Shown in pieces: positions 52,807-59,273 of a DNA stretch of 64,000 bases. This DNA comes from an uncultured Verrucomicrobiota bacterium (GTDB lineage Bacteria > Verrucomicrobiota > Kiritimatiellia > CAIVKH01): the NCBI GenBank assembly GCA_937996795.1, contig CALKUH010000022.1, forward strand, positions 178,587-242,586. Reading direction: 5' to 3'. The notes under the pieces were generated by a model. It saw nothing but the letters and a program-made list of their open reading frames with translations, did no database searches and was not told the origin of the DNA. The first letter of the stretch is position 1, and each line of letters starts with the position of its first letter. The position numbers and the translations under genes were made by a program.

Positions 52807-54159
52807 TCACTTGCCGATGCAGAAGCGGCCAAAGACCGCATCCAGTAGTTGGTCGTGATAGACGCGCCCCGTGATTGCCCCGAGAGCTTCAAGGGCTTCC
52901 CGGAGTTGGGCGGCTGCCAGGTCCAGGTGTTCGGTTCCGGATTGATCCATGCGTTCGAGGGCGGTCTGGCTCTGGGTGCGCGCGGCGTCGAGCAGGGCTC
53001 GGTGGCGCTCCGAGATTACCGCGTGCTGGGTGGAGTGGGGGACCCCGGCATCCAGTCGCCGCACAAGTTCCGAGCGGAGCTTATCCAATCCTTCACCTGT
53101 TATGCATGATGTGTAAATACATCTACTAAAAGTGTTTATGGATATATCTATCTTGTTTGCGACTTGGATTGTTTTGTGGGGGTCGAGGTGGGCCAGCGCG
53201 GCTTCGTCCTCGGCGTCAGGGCCGGTGGCTGCGTCATATACATAGATGCAGAGGTCGGCGCTGGCCAATTCGTGGCGGGTGCGCCGGATGCCTTCTTGTT
53301 CGATGTCGCACGCGGTTTCGCGAAGGCCGGCCGTATCGACGAGCACGAGGGGATAGCCGCCGATGACGACGGTCTCCTCAATCGTGTCGCGTGTGGTGCC
53401 CGGCTGGCTGGAGACGATGGCGCGGTTGCGGCCGAGCAGGGCATTGAGCAGCGTCGATTTGCCGACATTCGGTTTCCCGGCGATGACCACGGTGGCGCCG
53501 TCACGCAGGAGGTGGCCTTCGGTCCAGGTAGCGAGCAACTCCCGCAGGGCGGCGAGTACGGCGCGCAGCTCGTCGGCGACCGGGTCGAGGACGTTCCCGG
53601 GAATTTCCTGGTCGGAGAAGTCGAGCACGGCCTCCACATTGGAGGCCACGCCGAGCAACCGGTCGTAGATCGCGTTGACGCGCCGGGAGAGGGCGCCTTC
53701 GAGTTGCTCCAACGCGGCTGCGGCGGCGCGGTCGGATCGCGCGCGGATGAGGTCGAGCACGGCCTCCGCCTGGGTGAGGTCAAGGCGGCCATTCAGGAAC
53801 GCGCGTTTCGTGAATTCACCCGGCTCGGCCGCGCGCGCGCCGGCGGCGAGCACGCGTTGCAGGATGCGGCGGGCCACGACCGGGCCGCCATGCCCTTGAA
53901 GCTCCACTGTGTCTTCGCGCGTATAGCTGTGCGGCGCGCGCATGATCAGCAGCAACGCCTCGTCGATCGATGCGCCGTCGGCCTCGCGCACATGCCCATG
54001 CACGAACGTGCCGCCCGCGCGTCGCGAGGGTGGGGGGGCGGCGCACGCGAACACCGCGTCCGCGATCTCAAAACAGCGCGGACCGGAAACCCGGATGATC
54101 GCCACCCCGCCTTCCCCCGGCGCAGTCGCAATCGCGGCAATCGTGTCGAGTTCGGACAT
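52807..54159 (-). CDS. mnmE: tRNA modification GTPase
   Basis: A 450-aa protein (TrmE/ThdF), partner of MnmG. The N-terminal formyl-THF-binding domain opens with DTIAAIATAPGEGGVAIIRVSG. The G domain has GKPNVGKSTLLN, GTTRDTIEE, DTAGLRE and NKID. The C-terminus is the catalytic FCIGK. The segment after NKID (bases about 53083-53175) is much richer in A and T than the rest of the gene; it encodes ISINTFSRCIYTSC. The gene is upstream of mnmG on the same strand, separated by a hairpin element. Confidence 0.95.
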   Translation of the reverse strand: MSELDTIAAIATAPGEGGVAIIRVSGPRCFEIADAVFACAAPPPSRRAGGTFVHGHVREADGASIDEALLLIMRAPHSYTREDTVELQGHGGPVVARRILQRVLAAGARAAEPGEFTKRAFLNGRLDLTQAEAVLDLIRARSDRAAAAALEQLEGALSRRVNAIYDRLLGVASNVEAVLDFSDQEIPGNVLDPVADELRAVLAALRELLATWTEGHLLRDGATVVIAGKPNVGKSTLLNALLGRNRAIVSSQPGTTRDTIEETVVIGGYPLVLVDTAGLRETACDIEQEGIRRTRHELASADLCIYVYDAATGPDAEDEAALAHLDPHKTIQVANKIDISINTFSRCIYTSCITGEGLDKLRSELVRRLDAGVPHSTQHAVISERHRALLDAARTQSQTALERMDQSGTEHLDLAAAQLREALEALGAITGRVYHDQLLDAVFGRFCIGK

Positions 54160-54171
54160 GCGGGAAACATA

Positions 54172-54222
54172 GCGGAAAACGGGAAGACGGAAAACAGGAA
54201 GAGGGAAACTCGGCGAATGGAG
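54172..54222. repeat. Intergenic direct repeat (GGAAAACGGGAAGACGG type)
   Basis: GCGGAAAACGGGAAGACGGA, then AAACAGGAAGAGGGAAACTC. It is nearly identical to 55152-55202. The two copies flank the RDD gene 54311-55153 in direct orientation. Confidence 0.72.
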
Positions 54223-54310
54223 CTGTGCCGGCCCACGGTGTCGTCGTCTCGAGGATGGCGAACGTCCAGGCGCGGCTTGAACGCCTCCGTCGAACCCTTA
54301 GAATCGCGCC

Positions 54311-55153
54311 ATGAATCGGCACCATTTTTGGCGGATCTACGGCGCATGCCTACTGCTTACAAGCGTGGTGATGTTGCTCGTCGTTCAATTTGTGTTTGTT
54401 CCGCGATATCGAGTCCAGATGGACGCGTGGTCCGCCGAATGGGCCGCGCGTATGGAGCAAGTCGAAGGTGATGAGGCGATTCTCGAGGTTGCGCGTGAAA
54501 TGGGGCGGGATCGCAGCCGCCCCGTCAACCCTCTCGCAAATGCCTTTATTTTGTCCGGCGGTATCGTGGTCGGATGGATCATGATTCGACAGGCCCGGCG
54601 ACGCGGCGAAACGGCTCTCAAGCCGACGCCTGAATTCCGCGCTCGCGAACGGCGGGCGCTTCATCCGTCCCAGCGCTACGAAACGTTTGGACCCCGGCTG
54701 GGGGCCGGTTTTCTGGAAGCGTTCTCCCTCGCGCCGGTTTCGGCGCTGATCTCACAGATACAGTTTCCCGGCGAAAGTCCGTGGCGATTGATTTTCGAAG
54801 CTGGTGTCGGTTTGTTTTACTCGGCTTTCGCAGCAGCGATGCTGACCATGCGCGGGCAAACCGCGGGGAAGTGGCTCTGCCGTGTTCAGGTTCGCGATGT
54901 GGGGGAGGGGCCTCTGCGTCCGTGGCAGGCAATGATTCGCGAGGGTGCTCATTTGCTATTCACGATAGGCGTGCTGCCCTTCCTGTTGATCCGTCAGGCC
55001 GCCGGGACGCTGACGCCGGAGGCGGAGTTGATGATTTCGTCTCCGCTCCTAATTTGGGCGCTGCTGGAAATCATCACCATGCTGTCCAATAAGAAGCGGC
55101 GCGCGCTTCATGACTATCTGGCCCGCAGCGTGGTTGTGCGCGTGGCGGACTAG
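54311..55153 (+). CDS. RDD-family membrane protein
   Basis: A 280-aa protein. It has a short N-terminal span (about 9-30) and a cytoplasmic or periplasmic region with paired acidic helices (about 38-66), then the RDD domain (about 125-278). RDD features are FGPRLGAGFLEAF, GQTAGKWLCRVQV and a final LSNKKRRALHDYLARSVVV. RDD proteins are poorly understood; some move Na+ or act as transport accessory proteins. The flanking direct repeats (54172-54222 and 55152-55202) could have come from a duplication or mobilisation of this gene. Confidence 0.82.
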   Translation: MNRHHFWRIYGACLLLTSVVMLLVVQFVFVPRYRVQMDAWSAEWAARMEQVEGDEAILEVAREMGRDRSRPVNPLANAFILSGGIVVGWIMIRQARRRGETALKPTPEFRARERRALHPSQRYETFGPRLGAGFLEAFSLAPVSALISQIQFPGESPWRLIFEAGVGLFYSAFAAAMLTMRGQTAGKWLCRVQVRDVGEGPLRPWQAMIREGAHLLFTIGVLPFLLIRQAAGTLTPEAELMISSPLLIWALLEIITMLSNKKRRALHDYLARSVVVRVAD

Positions 55154-55202
55154 ACGGAAAACGGGAAGACGGAAAACAGGAAGAGGGAGAATCGGCGCAT
55201 GG
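55152..55202. repeat. Intergenic direct repeat, second copy
   Basis: It begins at the RDD gene stop codon and repeats the units of 54172-54222 (GGAAAACGGGAAGACGGA, AAACAGGAAGAGGGAGAATC). Confidence 0.72.
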
Positions 55203-55245
55203 AAAAGTGGGGGCGGCCGGTGTAGTCTTCCCGTGGAGGGCCGCC

Positions 55246-55443
55246 ATGAAATATGCCGTCAGTGTGGAGCAGGGGGAGGGGGGCTCGTATGTGGCGTCGT
55301 GCGCGGAGTTGGGGATCAGCACGACGGGGTTGAGCGCGGCGAATGCGCTGGATGCGCTGCGCGATGAAATACGATACCGGCTGGAGCTGTGCCCCTGCAC
55401 CAGTGTGGGCGACGACTATGTGCAGCTTGTCGGGGGCGACTGA
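55246..55443 (+). CDS. Small HicB-like protein
   Basis: A 65-aa protein from the ATG at 55246 with GGAGGG upstream. MKYAVSVEQGEGGSYVASC and the following ELGISTTGLSAANALDALRD match the HicB N-terminal fold (strand, strand, helix). The DNA-binding C-terminus typical of HicB antitoxins is missing and no HicA toxin lies adjacent. It is either an orphan HicB-like domain or a remnant. Confidence 0.62.
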   Translation: MKYAVSVEQGEGGSYVASCAELGISTTGLSAANALDALRDEIRYRLELCPCTSVGDDYVQLVGGD

Positions 55444-55451
55444 TCCGCGCG

Positions 55452-56180
55452 TTACTTCACGAGGAAGAGGGCCGAAAGCGCGGTGAGCGTCGCGGCCGCG
55501 GCGAGCGCGCGGGGCGTGCTGAGCGAGCGGTGCTGCACGACGAACCCGCCCTCCTTGTCCCACGAGGTGATGCCCTGGCGCGTGAGTTTGTTGAACGCCT
55601 TGAACAGCGCGAACAGCGTCGCGGGCAGCAGGCCGATGCCGACGCCCCAGATCCACACATTAAACGAACGGACCAGCGCAGGCCCCACGGCGGGTTTGTC
55701 GCCTGGCGTATCGGAGAGGTGGATGTGGAACAGCCATTTGCCCGGCGTGGCGCCCCAGGTGGAGAGCAGCGCCGTTTCGACCGGGATGTAGAGCAGCGTC
55801 AGCAGCGTGCCGTAGATCGTGTCGGGCACCCGCGTCAACGGCTCATAAAATGCGCGCGCGAACAGATGTACCGCGAGCGCGAACAAGAGGACATCCGCCA
55901 GGCGCGCCCAGAGGCGGATCCACGGGCGGATTTGTTTGCCGGTCGGCGCGAAGCCGTCGTCCGGCGTGTCGGCGGACGCGGCGCCGTGTTTCCGCGGGGG
56001 CGCAAGTTCGCGGATGTTGCGCGCCTCGGTCCAGTCGCTGATGGTGGGCGTCCACACGAGCGTGCGCGAACTGAGGTGGCGCCGGCGCAGGCGCAGGGCG
56101 AGCTGATCTTCGCTGATCGGCCCCTTCTTCACCCCGCGATCCATGTAGTACCACTGCCGCTGCACGGCCATCCCTCCCAT
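55452..56180 (-). CDS. GYF_2-RDD membrane protein
   Basis: The product is about 242 aa. The N-terminus is a GYF_2 domain (RQWYYMDRGVKKGPISEDQL, and a Trp-containing ISDWTEARNI), found in many PVC bacteria. A linker and an RDD domain with four or five spans follow (WIRLWARLADVLLFALAVHL, TPGKWLFHIHLSD, and C-terminal SLSTPRALAAAATL). ATG at 56180 is chosen; 56171 with an adjacent GGGAGGG is possible. The GYF_2 half may bind proline-rich peptides. Function unknown. Confidence 0.82.
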   Translation of the reverse strand: MGGMAVQRQWYYMDRGVKKGPISEDQLALRLRRRHLSSRTLVWTPTISDWTEARNIRELAPPRKHGAASADTPDDGFAPTGKQIRPWIRLWARLADVLLFALAVHLFARAFYEPLTRVPDTIYGTLLTLLYIPVETALLSTWGATPGKWLFHIHLSDTPGDKPAVGPALVRSFNVWIWGVGIGLLPATLFALFKAFNKLTRQGITSWDKEGGFVVQHRSLSTPRALAAAATLTALSALFLVK

Positions 56181-56346
56181 GGCTCCGCGGCCCGTTCCCA
56201 CGCGGACCGAAAAGCGCAGGTCCCGAATGTGCGCGCGAGCGGGCGTCCGTGGCGAGCGCTTTTTTGCCGCGCCACGCCCCGCGGGCCGATGTAAGGTTTG
56301 CGCGCGGGAGGCGAACCAACTTCATACACCGCAGGAGATGATCCCC

Positions 56347-57495
56347 ATGCAGAAAAAAACCTTTCCGCCGTTCAGTCTTGAGCGGCTGTTGAAAACCGTG
56401 TTTGCGCCGGAGGGCGGCGAGCGCGTGGCGATCCTCATCGACCTCGAAGATCCGCGCGAGATGCAGGAATACCGCTTCCTCAACAACCCCGATTACAGCA
56501 TCCAGCGCCACGCCCACGATGTGTTTCACCGGGGCATCCGCGCCGGCGTGCTCGGCCTGACGGGCGGCGAAATGTTCGCCTATAAAATCACCGGCGGCAG
56601 CAACCTCGATCTCCCGGATCTCGCCATCGATGCCGCGGGCCGGGCGTTGAGCCTCGAAAAAGACATCTATCCGAACTACGACATCATCCTCGCGATCACC
56701 ACCTACTCCGCGACGGCGCCGCTGACGGCTTTCGCGAAGCAATACGGCTTCCGCGGCGCGACGATGCACGGCATGAACGACATCATCCTGCGCTCCGGCC
56801 TGGCCGTTGATTATGACGAAGTGAGCCGCGAGGCCGAGGCGCTGCGCGCGGGCATGACCGGGGCGGATTGGGCCGAACTGGATTTCACCGTGCTGGGCAA
56901 AACGTACACGCTGCGCCTCGACCTTGGCGGACAGGAGGCGCAGAAGAGCCACGGCTTGTGCCGTGGAAAACATCCCGATGTCGCGAACCTGCCCGCGGGC
57001 GAGGTCTATTGGGTGCCGACCGGCGGCGAGGGGCAGTTCCCGCTCAAATATGAGGAGGACGGGACGCTCGGGTTGATGACGGTGAAGGGCGGCCGCATCG
57101 TGAAGGCCGAGCTGTTGAAGGGGAACCCCGCGACCGTCTCGCACCACAACGCGAAGCTCGCGTCGGACCCGGTGACCGGCGAGCTGGGTGAACTGGGACT
57201 CGGCACGCAGGAGTTGCCGTGGTCGGGCCGTGACATCCAGGACGAAAAGGTGCTCGGCACCTTCCATGTCGCGACGGGCCGCAGCGATCACCTGGGCGGC
57301 CACCTCACGCCCGACAAATTCACCGAGTCGAGCCACGCCACGCACGACGACATCCTCTTCGCGCCGCACAAGACGCCGGAGGTCACGCACTGTGAAATCC
57401 GCCTGCACCGCCACGGCGAAACCCTTGTGGTCGCGAAGGACTACCAGCCCAGCGCCTATGCGCGGGAGCTGCTGGAGGCCGCGCGCGCGTCCTGA
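56347..57495 (+). CDS. M29-family aminopeptidase
   Basis: The product is 382 aa. AGGAG nine bases upstream supports the ATG at 56347. The C-terminal half has the M29 metal-binding pattern: GEVYWVPTGG, the Glu in GELGELGLGTQ, GTFHVATGRSDHLGG (His) and SSHATHDDILF (His and Asp). M29 enzymes (AmpS, PepS) are cytoplasmic, metal-dependent and release N-terminal residues. The N-terminal part is divergent from well-known members. The gene is joined to the next by a one-base overlap (TGATG), so they are one operon. Confidence 0.85.
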   Translation: MQKKTFPPFSLERLLKTVFAPEGGERVAILIDLEDPREMQEYRFLNNPDYSIQRHAHDVFHRGIRAGVLGLTGGEMFAYKITGGSNLDLPDLAIDAAGRALSLEKDIYPNYDIILAITTYSATAPLTAFAKQYGFRGATMHGMNDIILRSGLAVDYDEVSREAEALRAGMTGADWAELDFTVLGKTYTLRLDLGGQEAQKSHGLCRGKHPDVANLPAGEVYWVPTGGEGQFPLKYEEDGTLGLMTVKGGRIVKAELLKGNPATVSHHNAKLASDPVTGELGELGLGTQELPWSGRDIQDEKVLGTFHVATGRSDHLGGHLTPDKFTESSHATHDDILFAPHKTPEVTHCEIRLHRHGETLVVAKDYQPSAYARELLEAARAS

Positions 57496-58271
57496 TGCAC
57501 TCGTACGAATCCGACGCGGCGCTCGCGCAGTATCTCTGGCTCCACTACGGCGAGTCGGAAGCGCGGGTGCCGGAAGCGTTCCGCGCCGCGCTCGGATTTC
57601 CCGCGCGGTGCGCCCAATGTGCTGGAGCTGCGGTCGATGACCGCGGGGCGCGATCAGCGATCGCGCCTGCAGGTCGCGCCCTCGACGTCGGCTGCGCCGT
57701 GGGCCGTTCCACCTTCGAACTCGCGCGCGGGTGCGCGGGGGTGATCGGCATCGATTTCTCCGCGCGCTTCATCGCTGCCGCGCAGGCGCTGCAGCGCGGC
57801 GAAACCCTTTCCTATGTCGTGCCGGACCAGGGCGAGCTCGTGCAGGCGTTGGAGGCCCGCGCGCCGTCGGACGTGGATCGCGCGCGCGTGCGGTTTGAAG
57901 TGGGCGATGCGATGGCCCTGCGCGCGGATCTCGGCGCATTCGATGTTGTGCTCGCCGCGAATTTGATCTGCCGGTTGAGTGAGCCGCGCCGATTCCTTGA
58001 TCGATTGCCCGCGCTCGTGAAGCCCGGCGGTTCGCTGCTGCTCACCACGCCTTCGACGTGGAAACAAATCCACACCCCGCGCCAAAACTGGATCGGCGGC
58101 TACGCCGGCGAGCGCGGTCCCGTGCACACGCTCGAAGGGTTGAACGAAATCCTCGCGCCCCACTTCGCGCTGGAATCCCGCACCGACGAACCGCTCCTGA
58201 TCCCTGAACACGCCCGCAAATACGAATTCATCGTCGCCGAGGCCACGCGCTGGCGGCGGGTGAATCTGTAG
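57495..58271 (+). CDS. OvoA-type methyltransferase (putative 4-mercaptohistidine N1-methyltransferase), with an in-frame insertion
   Basis: A 258-aa class I methyltransferase. It matches the C-terminal domain of OvoA: YESDAALAQYLWLHYGE, FPARCAQC, RALDVGCAVGRSTFELARGC, VIGIDFSARFI, AANLICRLSEPRRFLDRLP, LLLTTPSTW, and the ending EFIVAEATRWRR. In ovothiol synthesis this domain methylates 5-thiohistidine. The OvoA sulfoxide-synthase half is not in the window, so it acts alone or with a partner encoded elsewhere. Residues about 43-59 (AGAAVDDRGARSAIAPAG) are encoded by a palindromic element that breaks the usual spacing between FPARCAQC and the SAM loop. The stop codon TAG comes from the element at 58266. 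Confidence 0.85.
   Translation: MHSYESDAALAQYLWLHYGESEARVPEAFRAALGFPARCAQCAGAAVDDRGARSAIAPAGRALDVGCAVGRSTFELARGCAGVIGIDFSARFIAAAQALQRGETLSYVVPDQGELVQALEARAPSDVDRARVRFEVGDAMALRADLGAFDVVLAANLICRLSEPRRFLDRLPALVKPGGSLLLTTPSTWKQIHTPRQNWIGGYAGERGPVHTLEGLNEILAPHFALESRTDEPLLIPEHARKYEFIVAEATRWRRVNL
57626..57672. repeat. In-frame copy of the double-hairpin palindromic element
   Basis: GCGGTC-GAT-GACCGC, then GGCGCGATC-AGC-GATCGCGCC, then CTGCAG. Two adjacent perfect hairpins with the same order and the same AGC loop as 58266-58323, placed in frame in the methyltransferase gene. Confidence 0.78.
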
Positions 58272-58323
58272 ACGCGGTCGCTGACCGCGTTTTGGGAACC
58301 GCGCTCAGCGAGCGCGGCTACAG
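58266..58323. repeat. Double-hairpin palindromic element that supplies two stop codons
   Basis: CTGTAG, CGCGGTC-GCT-GACCGCG, TTTTGGGAA, CCGCGCTC-AGC-GAGCGCGG, CTACAG. The outer CTGTAG and CTACAG are inverted. Each end gives Leu-stop (CTG TAG) to one of the two convergent genes. It may serve as a bidirectional terminator. Confidence 0.82.
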
Positions 58324-59109
58324 CATCCACCACACCACGCCGGCGAGGGCGAGGCGGTACCAGGCGAAGGGGGCGAGGCCGTGGTGGGAGACGAAGTGGA
58401 TGAAGAACTTGATCGCGGCGAGGGCGGAGAGGAAGGCGACGATGAAACCGGTGAGGAACCAGGGGATCGTGTCGCCGGTCAGCAGCGCGGCGTTTTGCAG
58501 CAGGTCGTAGGCGACGGCCAGCACCATGATCGGGACGGCGGCGAAGAACGAATAGCGCGTGGCGGCGGGCAGGCTGAGGCCCAGCATCATGCCGCCGACG
58601 ATGGTGCTGGTGGAGCGCGACATGCCGGGCCAGAGGGCGAGGCATTGGAAGAGACCGATGCCGAGCGCGATGCGCCACGTCAATCCGTCCAACTCCGCGC
58701 CGGCGCGCCCCCGCAACAGGCGGTCCGCCACCAGAATCCACACCGCGCCCGCGGCGAGCGCGGCGGCGACGGTGTCGGGGCTGAACAGGTGCTCCTTAAT
58801 GTAGCCGTGCGAGAGTTTTCCGGCGATGAGGGCGGGCAGCGAGGTCAACCCGAGCAGCAGGATCCCGTTGTAGCCGCTGAAGCCGCGCCGGTCGGGCGCG
58901 CTGAAGAGTTCGGCAAACGTGCGGAAGTACGTCACGACCACGGCGAGGATCGCGCCGAGCTGGATGAACACCTCAAACAGCTTGGCCTCTTCGCTGTCGA
59001 ATCCGAGCAAATGGCCCGCCAGGATGAGGTGGCCGGTGGACGACACGGGCAGGAACTCCGTGAGCCCCTCGACGACACCCATGATGGCCGCTATGAGGTG
59101 TTCGTTCAT
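58318..59109 (-). CDS. uppP: Undecaprenyl-diphosphatase
   Basis: A 263-aa integral membrane enzyme (BacA) that recycles the lipid carrier of peptidoglycan and glycan synthesis. The signatures are VVEGLTEFLPVSSTGHLIL (with the acidic pair and Ser/His) and the second motif PGMSRSTSTIVGGMM. Seven or eight spans are seen. Its TAG stop comes from the palindromic element 58266-58323, shared with the convergent methyltransferase gene. Confidence 0.95.
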   Translation of the reverse strand: MNEHLIAAIMGVVEGLTEFLPVSSTGHLILAGHLLGFDSEEAKLFEVFIQLGAILAVVVTYFRTFAELFSAPDRRGFSGYNGILLLGLTSLPALIAGKLSHGYIKEHLFSPDTVAAALAAGAVWILVADRLLRGRAGAELDGLTWRIALGIGLFQCLALWPGMSRSTSTIVGGMMLGLSLPAATRYSFFAAVPIMVLAVAYDLLQNAALLTGDTIPWFLTGFIVAFLSALAAIKFFIHFVSHHGLAPFAWYRLALAGVVWWML

Positions 59110-59273
59110 CAGCGCGCAGCATGAAGAAGCGCGTGCGCGGAATGAAGTGCAAAAGCGGGGTTGGAATTAGGTGGTTGGTAAAGTGCAGTCGCGCATGTTC
59201 CAGCGGCTCGCCCTTGCCTCCGGGTGCGCCGCGTTCTACCATCCGTGTCCACGCATGTAGAAGGCGGTACTCC

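Noticed and set aside
50450..54310. Replication origin next to mnmG/mnmE
   Set aside because: No DnaA-box cluster, AT-rich unwinding region or parAB/dnaA genes are seen; only the parS-like sites hint at origin proximity.
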